Part shown: positions 1-8,758 of the stretch, piece by piece
Position numbering within the stretch: position 1 is the stretch's first letter
How the letters are laid out: every line of letters begins with the position of its first letter
Origin: Gonium pectorale
Taxonomy: Eukaryota; Chlorophyta; Chlorophyceae; Chlamydomonadales; Volvocaceae
Assembly (NCBI GenBank): GCA_001584585.1
Contig: LSYV01000089.1
Location: forward strand, 108,227-119,351
Reading direction: 5' to 3'
Length of the DNA stretch: 11,125 bases
The notes under the pieces: model-generated
Told to the model about the DNA's origin: nothing
Databases searched by the model: none
Seen by the model: only the letters and a program-made list of their open reading frames with translations
Made by a program: the position numbers and the translations under genes

Positions 1-821
1 GTCATGGTTCTGTCGACCTTCCTCAATAACACCCCCTGCGTCGCCTTCATGATTCCAAGTGAGCGGGTGTTGCTAGAAAGACTCGGCAGAGAGGCTGTCA
101 GTGACGCATGCATTCCAGCCGGCTGGGTGTCTCGAAGCTTGTGGAATCCCTACGAATGAACATACGTGCCTGTTACTGTATGATGGCCTTTCCGTAGCCG
201 ACGCGCCTTCCGGGGCCTTCCCTTGCTTCCCGCAGTCCTGATCTCTTGGTCTCGGCGCTGCGGTGTGCCGCCCAAGAAGCTGCTGATCCCGCTGTCGTAC
301 GCTGCGGTACTGGGTGGCACCTGCTCGTCCATCGGCACCAGCACCAACCTCGTCATCGTGGGCCTGCAGGCAAGAGGGTCACCGGCGATGGAAAGCCCGT
401 TTTGGGCAACGCACAACCATGGGGCCTGCTTGCTTTCGTGCTGTTGGGTATGCTGGGATACCCGGCATGCTGAGGATCCATCGAGCATGAAACATGCCGT
501 GTCATCCCCTTCTATCTGCACGACAGGACACTCGCTATACCAAGCTCAAGCGGTTGGACGAGGCCAAATTCAAGGTGCGCTTTGGAATGCCCTCCTGCAG
601 TATGGAAGCCGCACTGGAGACACAGTTGCATCCCTGCAATCCGAAGAAAATCCGTATCAAAATCGTTGAACCTGAAGCAGCAGCAGGGGACCTCCGATTC
701 CATATCTTTTTCTCGCCATGATGTTGGTCCTCCCATTGCGCTCCCCTGTCAGATCTTCGATATCGCTCCGTACGGCGTGCCGTACGCTCTCTGGGGCTTC
801 ATCTTCATTGTCGTCACACAG
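1..821 (+). other. First permease half of the SLT protein (exons 1-4, partial)
   Basis: These exons encode the end of the first SLC13-type membrane half. VLSTFLNNTPCVAFMIP carries the Asn-Asn-Thr-Pro re-entrant hairpin motif that in DASS transporters helps form the sodium and anion site. GGTCSSIGTSTNLVIVGLQ is the following conserved loop and helix, and exon 4 (IFDIAPYGVPYALWGF...) is a hydrophobic segment entering the RCK block. The motif reading is direct; the binding role is family knowledge. Confidence 0.88.
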
Positions 822-3800
822 GTATGTGCGGACGAGGCGCTCCGGCCGTTCCCTGACCCAACCTGCGACCGATATTCCCCCTACGCCGCGTCTTTCTCTA
901 CCTGGTTGTCGCGTACCGTCGGAATCCGATGGCGTGCGGCACCCGTGTTCTTGTGTTGCAGAATACTCCGCGCGCGAAGGACGCATCTTCACACGCACAC
1001 GGATCCGGGTTACATGAACTAATCATTCTGCCCTGCTGCCGTGCTGCGACGCAACGTAACTTCGACGTTCCTCTCTGGGCCGAATGCCAACGCCTCGCCG
1101 ACTGTTTTGTGTGACCCCAACGCGCAGCGCTTCCTGCTCCCCGGCAACAGCTCCCGCTACGCCAAGGACCTGTTGCTGGCGGTTCGGGTGCTGCCCAACT
1201 CTTCCGTTGCGAAGAAGAAGCTTAAGGAGACGGGTCTGCTACACCAGTCGGGCCTTACCGTTTCCGGCATTTACCGCGGTGGAAAGTACTACAGGTATGG
1301 CAAAGGTCTGTGCACGTCCATGCTGTACATTAGGTGTGGCGTCTCCTTTGAAATCATCCGTATGCAGGCCCATGCGCAGCAGGGTTCTGGTAATGTAATT
1401 AAAGGGCTGACCTGCCTGACCATTCCTCCCCGGGCCAACTCACCCCGCAGCAAGCCAGACCCCAGCACTGTCCTGGACGGTGGCGACATCCTGTACGTGA
1501 CTGGGGAGCTGGATGTGGTGGAGTTCGTGGGCGAGGAGTTCGGCTTGGGCCTGGTGACGCAGGTCGGTGTTGAGTGGTGTGGAATGAAAGCCAGCGTGTA
1601 CCTCCGCGTACGTCGCCCGACGACGCGTACCATGTCTATGTCGGCACGTATGGCTATGTAGCACAGCGGGAAGCGACTCGACCCGGCTGACCCGTCTTGA
1701 CCCACAGGAGCAGGAGCTGCTGGCCGAGCGCGGCGTCGGCGAGTCGGGTGCCTTCAGCGAGACTGGAGGATCTCCGTACAAGAAGCTCGTGCAGGTGGGA
1801 AGGCGCGCCCGTGGCTCGCCGTATCGCCAAAGGCGTTGATGCAGAGGCGGTCGGCTGAACGCGTTGTTAGGGGTGGGAGCCGTGTGGGGTGGAGGTGCCT
1901 TCGCCGCAAAGTTCGCACGCGCAACGCCGGTCTGTTTCGAGGCTGTCCAGGGCGGCGACTCGGGCATGGACGGGGAGCGGTGTCATTGCTCTGCCCAGTC
2001 ACTCGTCGCCGCACGCATCCTTGTATCCGCAGGTATCTGTGGCCAAGGATTCAAACCTGATTGGCAACCTGGTTCGCGACGTTAACTGGTGAGCGGTGCC
2101 ATGTACTGGAGAGACCATAGAATCGGCTCTTAATTAGGGAAGCAACTTACTGCAGCTGACATCGAAAATCAAAGTAAAGAGGGGCGGTTCCCAGTCCATT
2201 GGTAGTTGCTAAGCTTTGCTGTGCCTGCTGGGCCGCAGGCAGCAGCGCTTCGGCTTGGTGCCGGTAGCGATTCAGCGGGGCCTGCGGGAGGACTCCCGGC
2301 TGAGCGACGTCTCTCTGCAGGCCGGCGACGTCATTATCGCAGACACAAGTGAGCTAGTCAACGCGAGTGTGGGCATTTGGAGGGATGGTGGAATCAGGCT
2401 GGGGCGTCTGTATTTTGTGACGGTTCTTGCGCACTCAATCATTGGCACGGGCACGGTTATGTGGCCGCACGTGGCTGGGTTCGACCTCACATCGCCCTTG
2501 GGTTCGATGCGGTTGCCAACGTCGTTCTGTCCAATCACGTGCCCCGCAGCTCCTGCCTTCGACAAGGACAAGACGGAGTTCAAGGCGGCTTTCAGCAAGT
2601 TCTACGAGGTCAAGGACGGTGCAGCCAAGGAGTTCATCATTGGCGTCAAGGTGCGTGCGCTTTGCTGAGGTTCGCGGGTTCCCTAGTTGCAACTCAAAAA
2701 CAGTTATGCTGACTCTCGATCCTCTTCCAGGTCCTGAAACGTTCGGAGGTGATCGACAAGACCGTGTCTAATGCCGGCCTTCGCGGCATCCCCGGCCTCT
2801 ACGTGCTCTCAGTCGACCGCGCCGATGGCTCTACCGTGGACGCCACCGACTACCTTTATAAGCTGCAAGTGGTACGTGCGTGCGTTGCCTAGCCTGGTCT
2901 GTGGTCGAGCCTGGTCTGGCGATGTGCTTGGATGATGCGAAGAATGAGTATTAACGCTTACTTCAGTTCACCACTATCTGCCATAAACCGTGGCTGCACG
3001 TGGATTCGTAATCTAAGCACTTTCCTGCTCCCTTCGTTCCTCTTGTCCACCAACCCTCAGGACGACACGCTGTGGATCGCCGCCGACATCGCCGCCATCG
3101 GCTTCCTGTCCAAGTTCCCGGGCCTTCAGCTCGTGCAACAGAACCAGGTTGACAAGACCAGCACCTCCATCCTGTACCGCCACCTGGTGCAGGCCGCCGT
3201 GTCACACAAGGGCCCGCTGGTGGGGCAGACCGTGCGCGACGTACGCTTCCGTACCTTGTACAACGCGGCCGTGGTCGCTGTGCACAGGTGAGCCCGGTTT
3301 CACGAGCGGTTTGCGGTTTGTGTCTTTCCATCGTTCGCCCGTACTGCCTCGCTTGTCTGTTGCGACACTGTATCTTACATCATGCGTTACCGGTATGCTT
3401 CATGGTAAGGTGCACGAACACACGCAATCACCTCACCCGTCCCTACCCGCCGCAGGGAGGGTGTCCGCGTCTCGCTCAAGGTGCAGGACATCGTGCTCCA
3501 GGGCGGAGACGTGCTGCTGCTTAGCGCGCACGTCAAGTGGGCCGAGGAGCACCGCCACGACAAGTCCTTCGTGCTGCTGCAGGTGGGCTAGATGGATACT
3601 GAGCACGGAACATCGGCATTGCTCGACCGTATGTGCTTTTTGCTACGCCCCTAGCTAAATCCCCGTCGTTGGCCCTAGCTAAATCCCCGTCGTTGCCCCT
3701 GCACCTGCAGCCCGTGGAGAACAGCTCGCCCCCCAAGCGCCGCGTCATGATTATCAGCGTGCTCCTGGCGACCGGCATGGTCCTGACCCAGATCATCGGC

Positions 3801-5130
3801 GGCCTCAAGAACAAGGAGTACATCCACCTATGGCCGTGCTCCGTGCTGACGGCCGCGCTCATGCTCCTGACCGGCTGCATGAATGGCGACCAGGCCCGCA
3901 AGTCCATTTATTGGTGAGTCTTCAATGGCTACGAGTATGCCCAGGTCAAGCTGTGCTGCCAGGGCCTGCAATGATATCTTAATGAACCATGGGTCACATT
4001 CGTGCCACCCGTGCGCAGCTGTGAAAAGGCACGGCAAGCCATGCACGTACAAACTGCCGTTTCTACCTGATTTTGTTTCCTTTCAGGGATGTCTACCTGA
4101 CCATTGCCGGAGCGTTCGGCGTGTCGGCTGCCCTCGAGAAGACGTCGGTGGCCGCCAAGTTCGCCAACGGCATCATCTCCATCGGCCGCAACGTCGGCGG
4201 CACCGGCTCGGCGCTCATCGCCATCTACATCGCCACGGCGCTTATGTCCGAGCTGCTCACCAACAACGCGGCCGGAGCCATCATGTACCCCATCGCCGCC
4301 ATTGCGGGCGACGCGCTCAAGATCAGCCCGCGCGACACCTCCATCGCCGTCATGCTCGGAGCGTCGGCCGGGTTCATCAACCCGTTCAGGTGGGGTCGTG
4401 GGGCCCACGGGTTGACTGTGTGGTGTGTGAATGTTTTGACGGTTCGTGCAGTCAACGTAGGAGCACCCCGTTTCCGCCAGCTCACCGCATCCGTGGTGCC
4501 CTTGCCTCCACGCAGCATGCCTGGGTTGTTGCCTGCTCACATGTCCTCCCTCCCACGCTTGCCCCACTGCAGCTACCAGACCAACCTGATGGTGTATGCC
4601 GCCGGCAACTACAACGTGCCCGAGTTTGCCAAGATTGGAGCACCCTTCCAGGTGGGCATATGCGCAGAGGAGGTTTCCAGTAAAGGCGAGTCAAGCATCA
4701 ACTCGATGGCATGAACTGCTTGGGGGCTTCCATGGACCGTGAGTGCAAGCGAAAACTAAACACGTCCCACATGTAACGAGTGCACATGCCTGATCGTGAC
4801 CCCGGTGTGCAGGTCTGGCTCATGATCGTTGCCGGCTTCATCCTGGTCTACCGCAATCAGTGGCACACCGTGTGGATCGTGTCCTGGGTCGCCGCCGCCG
4901 CCTTCGTCATCATGCCGGCGCTCTACATGTGGCTCGTGCCCATCCGCATTCAGCTCAAGGTTGACGACTTTTTCGTCGCGTTCGCCGCCTACTTCGACCC
5001 GAAGAACTGGACTAGCGGCCGGCGCGGGCGTGCATACGGCCGGAGCGGCTCGCAGAGCAGCAGCGATCAGGAGCTGCCGGTGCCTCCCAACGGGAGCTTC
5101 AAGGCGTCGCTGGCCAAGGTCGAGGCCTAA
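1..5130 (+). CDS. SLT: SAC1-like/SLT sodium-sulfate transporter (SLC13/DASS permease with four RCK_C domains), 5' partial, 17 exons
   Basis: Seen: exons at 1-58, 236-369, 527-574, 753-821, 1128-1294, 1451-1562, 1708-1794, 2033-2088, 2239-2348, 2550-2650, 2731-2871, 3061-3287, 3456-3582, 3711-3913, 4087-4389, 4573-4651 and 4813-5130. All splice phases agree and give 779 residues plus TAA. The product is a membrane carrier: NNTP near residue 10 and GTCSSIGTSTNLV near 50 in the first half, four RCK_C domains at about 104-460, and a second half at about 490-725 with ELLTNNAAGAIMYP. Family knowledge: SLT proteins of Chlamydomonas are plasma-membrane Na+/sulfate importers induced by sulfur starvation; RCK_C domains are regulatory. 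The 5' end lies outside the window; relatives are near 880 residues, so about 100 are missing. Odd points are a GC donor after exon 2 and a GTCGGT donor after exon 6. The exon 5 acceptor (1126-1127) is the least certain. I cannot say which SLT paralogue this is. Transport substrate is inferred from family. Confidence 0.94.
370..526 (+). other. GC-AG intron between exons 2 and 3 of the SLT gene
   Basis: The join GGCCTGCAG / GACACTCGC is needed to give GLQDTRYTKL in frame. The donor reads CAG|GCAAGA and the acceptor GCACGACAG. A GC donor with otherwise strong consensus is a known minor class. No GT donor near 370 preserves the conserved junction. Confidence 0.82.
1128..1562 (+). other. RCK_C (TrkA-C) domain 1
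   Basis: Exons 5 and 6 encode LLLAVRVLPNSSV, a Leu/Gly-rich centre (SGLTVSGIYRGGKYY) and LDGGDILYVTGELDVVEF. This is the usual TrkA-C order: a beta strand with 'RV..NS', a central 'v.gI.R.g', then 'l..GDiLyv.G'. Followed by FVGEEFGLGLV, typical of SLT proteins. Confidence 0.85.
1770..2348 (+). other. RCK_C (TrkA-C) domain 2
   Basis: Encoded by the end of exon 7 and exons 8-9. YKKLVQVSVAKDSNLIG starts the domain, RFGLVPVAIQRG is the central strand pair, and LSDVSLQAGDVIIADT is the 'l..GDvl' end. Intron phases are 0 (1795-2032) and 2 (2089-2238), and the tryptophan of DVNW is split across the second intron. Confidence 0.83.
2623..3125 (+). other. RCK_C (TrkA-C) domain 3
   Basis: Encoded by the end of exon 10, exon 11 and the start of exon 12. 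FIIGVKVLKRSEVIDKTVS, then GLRGIPGLYVLSVDRADG, then YLYKLQVDDTLWIAADIAAI make the usual RCK_C order, with the 'GDiL' position replaced by DDTLW. Confidence 0.83.
3166..3582 (+). other. RCK_C (TrkA-C) domain 4
   Basis: Encoded by the end of exon 12 and exon 13: LVQAAVSHKGPLVGQTVRDV, RTLYNAAVVAVHREGVRV, and VLQGGDVLLLSAHVKWAEEH. It shows the clearest GGDVLLLS ending of the four domains. The intron at 3288-3455 splits the Arg codon of VHREGV (phase 2). The end of this domain is the first coding segment present in the downstream copy. Confidence 0.85.
3651..3695 (+). repeat. 24-bp tandem duplication inside SLT intron 13
   Basis: CTAGCTAAATCCCCGT starts at 3651 and again at 3675, so a 24-nt unit is present twice just before the exon 14 acceptor (3710). 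The downstream copy has a single version (around 6689). The CTAAAT core could serve as a branch point, which is inference. Confidence 0.85.
3711..5130 (+). other. Second permease half and C-terminal tail of the SLT protein (exons 14-17)
   Basis: Exon 14 encodes two hydrophobic segments (MIISVLLATGMVLTQIIGGL and HLWPCSVLTAALMLLTG). Exon 15 encodes DVYLTIAGAFGVSAALE, an IAIYIATALMSELLTNNAAG segment with the second Asn-Asn motif, and MLGASAGFINPFS. Exon 16 gives YQTNLMVYAAGNY. Exon 17 gives two further membrane segments (WLMIVAGFILVY and IVSWVAAAAFVIMPALYMWL) and a polar Ser/Gly/Arg tail ending at TAA (5128-5130). This is the second inverted-repeat half expected for the SLC13/DASS fold. Confidence 0.92.
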
Positions 5131-5826
5131 ATGGCTCCGTTGCATCTCATTACGCTCTGCGCATTGTGTGTCTGGCTCCATCTACGGCACACCGATGTAC
5201 TAGCGAGCCGTAGGCCGCATGGCTGAGGCCAAAGAGTGATGGAATTCTCTAAATGTTTACCTACGTACACTGCATCGTCTGTGCCGTTCAGGTGCACACA
5301 TGATTCACGCTGCATGCAATGGCCGGGACGGTGTTCGGGCCGCCGGGTGTTAGTCCTTAACAATGACGGCGGCGGCTGCTTCCTGCCGTTGCACGACGAA
5401 CATTGCTGCACTTGGGGCACCCTCAGAACTTGTGTTGCCGGGCTGTATGCTTCCACGCCGTGCGATTCGGCATGCAAGCGGAGCAGTGTAGCCCTTGCAT
5501 TGCCATAGCATGCCTGGCTGTCACGTTGTGATGAGGTCGCTGTGCCGTGTCTTTATGTACTGCTTTTCGAGTGGACTGTGAGCCGGTGTTTGGGTACATG
5601 CGCGAGGGAGTACAGGTAGGACGCCGGGTCGTATCACAGACAGTGATCAGCCAATACTATGTTGGGGCTCTATCAAGTCAGGCCACGGGATGACGCCGTG
5701 CCGCTAATCCAAACTCAACAACGGTCATATACATTGGCAGGTTGATGACGCAGGTGAAGAGAGTGTAACGCTAATAATCGGTAAACAACGACGTTTCCTA
5801 CATGTAACAGAACTTGTGAGGAAATC
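5131..5826 (+). other. 3' UTR of the SLT gene
   Basis: About 690 nt between the TAA stop and the TGTAA words with no coding signal. Short blocks recur downstream of the second copy: TCACAGACAGTGATCAG at 5634-5650 matches 8539-8555 with one change, and TCAAGTCAGGCC at 5673-5684 matches 8575-8586. This shows that the 3' UTR was part of the duplicated unit. Confidence 0.72.
5764..5807 (+). promoter_or_regulatory. Candidate polyadenylation signals TGTAA (two)
   Basis: TGTAA occurs at 5764-5768 and 5803-5807. TGTAA is the standard Chlamydomonadales polyadenylation word, normally 10-20 nt before the cleavage site. These are the first two I find after the stop at 5130, so the transcript end is inferred at about 5780-5825. 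Confidence 0.6.
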
Positions 5827-6227
5827 AATGCCCGCCTAACAAGAGTACCGACACCGAAGTGCAGCCAGCCGGAGGTACATTGGGTGGGCAGGGCAGCGGC
5901 ATGGACCGATCGCCATCACCAGTGCCAGGTGTCTTGCCGTGGAAGACGTTCAATGAATGAAGCGGCGTACGTGCTGCCCGCCTGTGCGCCCCGCATCATC
6001 GTTGTTGTGCGTACACGAGGGCAGCGAGTGCATGGCTGATACGGCTTAGTTGGTATACTACTGTCTGTAAGGGCAGGGTTACGTTGGTTCTCGTCACGGG
6101 AGGGCTATCTGTCCCTCCCGATGCCTGCTTGGGGCGAATCTGAAACCCTTGCGACGACAGGAAGGCCGCTAGCACCAAACCGGGTAGGCTGGCAAGCCGG
6201 TCTTTTGTGGGGCGGGCCGAGCGTTAC
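5827..6227. other. Spacer between the SLT gene and its truncated copy; no gene seen
   Basis: Four hundred bases with no reading frame resembling SLT and no other recognisable protein. Small open frames here look random in composition. The stretch does not match gene 1 by eye, so the duplicated block begins only near 6268. Confidence 0.55.
6097..6120. repeat. Perfect 8-bp inverted repeat (hairpin) in the spacer
   Basis: CGGGAGGG (6097-6104) and CCCTCCCG (6113-6120) flank an 8-nt loop. It lies in the spacer between the two SLT copies. No function can be assigned and it may be incidental. Confidence 0.5.
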
Positions 6228-7887
6228 ATGTCTTGCTCTGTACCCGCCCGCCCTACTGGAAACGTGAGGCAGATCGTACGCGATATGCGCTTCCGTACCT
6301 TGTACAACGCGGCCGTGGTCGCTGTGCACAGGTGAGCCTGATTGTACAAACAACGTAAAATGGCCTTGTGTCTCTCCACTGCTCGCCCGTACTGCCTCGC
6401 TCTCTGTTTCAGCACCTTTGCTTGCATCATGTGGAATGCTTCATGATAAGGTGCCGAACACACGCAATCACCTCACCCGTCCCAACCTGCCGCAGGGAGG
6501 GTGTCCGCGTCCCGCTCAAGGTGCAGGACATCGTGCTCCAGGGCGGAGACGTGCTGCTACTCAGCGCGCACGTCAAGTGGGCCGAGGAGCACCGCCACGA
6601 CAAGTCCTTCGTGCTGCTGCAGGTGGGCTTGATGGATACGGAGAACGGAACATCGGCCTTGCTCAACCGTGTGCGCTGTTTGCCATGCCCCTAGCTAAAT
6701 CTCCGTATGCTGCCAAGGCCTGCCCGGTCAGATCGGTGCCACTCGGAAAGTCTTATGGGTCAGATCCGTGTCGTTCGTGTGCAGCTGCGCAAAGGCACGG
6801 CACGGCGAAAACCGCCGCGTTCTACTGTATTGCTTGCCTGCAGGGATGTCTACCTGACCATTGCCGGAGCGTTCGGCGTGTCGGCTGCCCTCGAGAAGAC
6901 GTCGGTGGACGCCAAGCAAGTTCGCCAACGGCATCATCTCCATCGGCCGCAACGTCGGCGGCACCGGCTCGGCGCTCATCGCCATCTACATCGCCACGGC
7001 GCTTATGTCCGAGCTGCTCACCAACAACGCGGCCGGAGCCATCATGTACCCCATCGCCGCCATTGCGGGCGACGCGCTCAAGATCAGCCCGCGCGACACC
7101 TCCATCGCCGTCATGCTCGGAGCGTCGGCCGGGTTCATCAACCCGTTCAGGTGGGGTCGTGGGGCCCACGGGTCGACTGTGTGGTGTGTGAAAGACATGG
7201 CAACAACCTCTTATCCGCCAGCCCACCGCATCCGTGGTGCGCTGGCCTGTGCCTGGGTTGTTGCCTGCTCACATGTCCTCCCTCCCATGCTTGCCCCACT
7301 GCAGCTACCAGACCAACCTGATGGTGTACGCCGCCGGCAACTACAACGTGCCCGAGTTTGCCAAGATTGGAGCACCCTTCCAGGTGAGTATTTGCGCTGA
7401 CGTTGTTTTACAGTAAACTAGGGACGAATCCGCCCTTGGGATGCTAATGTACTTTGTGGCATGAACTTGGTGGGAGCTTTCATGGACCGTGAGTTAAGGG
7501 ACGAGTGAGAAACGCACGCCCATCCCAAGTAACATGCGCATGCCTGATCGTGACCCTGGCGCGCAGATCTGGCTTTTGATCGTCGCCGGCTTCATCCTGG
7601 GTTACCGCAATCAGTGCCACACCGTGTGGATCGTGTCCTGGGTTGCCGTCGCCGCCTTCGTCATCATGCCGGCGCTCTACATGTGGCTCGTGCCCATCCG
7701 CATTCAGCTCAAGGTTGACGACTTTTTCGTCGCGTTCGCCGCCTTCTTTGACATCAAAAACTGGACCAGCGGCCGGCGCGGGCGCGCGTTGTACGGCCGA
7801 AGCGCTTCCCAGAGCAGCAGCGATCAGGAGCTGCCGGTGCCGCCCAACGGGAGCTTCAAGGCGTCGCGGGCGAAGGTCAATTCCTGA
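6228..7887 (+). pseudogene. Truncated tandem copy of the SLT 3' end, exon 14 lost and exon 15 frameshifted
   Basis: Seen: segments matching gene 1 exon 12 (3' 64 nt, about 6268-6331), exon 13 (6496-6622), exon 15 (6844-7150), exon 16 (7305-7383) and exon 17 (7567-7887, TGA stop). Exon 14 is missing: sequence resembling intron 13 runs into sequence resembling intron 14 near 6700. Exon 15 has an extra CAAG at about 6917-6920, giving 307 nt instead of 303. Joining exon 13 to exon 15 shifts the frame, and the 4-nt insertion does not restore it (net change -199 nt). All remaining splice sites are intact. The homology starts in the middle of exon 12, where an in-frame ATG at 6228 adds about 13 unrelated codons. 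Exon 17 carries about 29 substitutions and one extra codon (RALYG against RAYG). A short RCK_C fragment or a piece of the second permease half could still be made, but a working transporter could not. Confidence 0.88.
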
Positions 7888-8670
7888 AGGGTGGCTTCCC
7901 CGGTGCCCGCTCTGCGCATCGTGTGTCTGGAATCTACGGCACATGGCTGCGGTTAAGGACTGATTATCTGTCTCTCAATATCTACCTAAGCTGCGTGGTC
8001 TTTGCCATTCAGATGCATATAGAGGATGCACGCTACGTGTTAAGCCTGCTATGGGACGGCGTTGGGGTCGCCTGCTGTTTCCAGTCCTTCTCAATGACCG
8101 ACGGCAGCAGCCTCCTGCCGTTGGGCGTGTGAAACATTGGTGCATTTGGGGCACTCTCGACCTTCGAAACAAACGTTGGCGGGCTGCATGCTTAACAGGC
8201 CGTGCGACGGCTGAGCCGTTGCGTTGCCATGGCACGTCTTCTGGTCGTTGCACGCCGCGGATGAGTGCATACTATGGTTTGAGTGGTCCACACCAACGGC
8301 GCCACGTGCCGTGTGAAGTGATGTACACGCATTTGGTAGATTATGATTTATTTAGAATGTTGAAAGAAATACGCATACGACGAGCGTAAGCACGGAAATG
8401 ATGGCGTCGTTGTAGGACCCAGCTCCAGAGGCAGTTCGAAGTTACAGTTATTTCGAGTGTGTGTTGTTCGTGAACAATGAATGTGGGTACATGCTCGAGA
8501 AAAGGTGCTTCCCGAGGTATGGTGCGGGCACGTCTGCATCATAGACAGTGATCAGCAGAAGGTGTTTGGGGTTGTCAAGTCAGGCCGCCACGGGGTGCTG
8601 TCGTTCGTTGAAACCGCCGCGCCGGTAATCCAGCACTACCGCTAAATCAAAGTTATAAATTTGGCAATTG
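7888..8670 (+). other. Duplicated 3' UTR of the truncated SLT copy
   Basis: Diverged but recognisable against 5131-5740: shared blocks include GTGTGTCTGG, TCTACGGCACA, GGGTACATGC, the TCATAGACAGTGATCAG block at 8539-8555, and TCAAGTCAGGCC at 8575-8586. Similarity fades near 8670. No plus-strand TGTAA was found here, so the signal used by gene 1 was not carried over. Confidence 0.68.
8442..8446 (-). promoter_or_regulatory. Candidate minus-strand polyadenylation signal TGTAA
   Basis: TTACA on the plus strand reads TGTAA on the minus strand, 313 nt past the stop of the minus-strand gene (8759). It lies inside the duplicated 3' UTR. The equivalent part of the gene 1 3' UTR lacks it, so it arose in the copy. 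Confidence 0.45.
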
Positions 8671-8758
8671 GCATGTATGGATCAACCGCTAGCACCGGCG
8701 CTAGGGTTCCCACCGCCGAAGGTTCCGTGCGCACCGGCGAACGTGCAGGCGGTGCAGC

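Noticed and set aside
1041..1661. Long plus-strand open frame of 206 codons starting MLRRNVTSTF
   Set aside because: It contains real exon 5 but reads through introns 4, 5 and 6; its flanks are intron translation, and the RCK_C domain is only restored by splicing.
3883..4683. Plus-strand frame of 266 codons with Arg/His-rich sequence
   Set aside because: It is an alternative-frame shadow of GC-rich exon 15; the true frame there gives clear membrane segments.
4772..4776. TGTAA inside SLT intron 16 as an early polyadenylation signal
   Set aside because: It lies in an intron upstream of an intact, conserved last exon; a single 5-mer is weak evidence.
6822..7226. Minus-strand frame opposite exon 15 of the copy, also seen opposite gene 1 at 3929-4567
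   Set aside because: It appears in both copies only because the exon is duplicated; the antisense translation is low-complexity Asp/Gly/Arg and has no motifs.
6166..8696. 11-bp direct repeat CCGCTAGCACC at 6166-6176 and 8686-8696 around the duplicated copy
   Set aside because: It resembles a target-site duplication but is offset from both homology edges, and several 11-mer matches are expected by chance in a window of this size.
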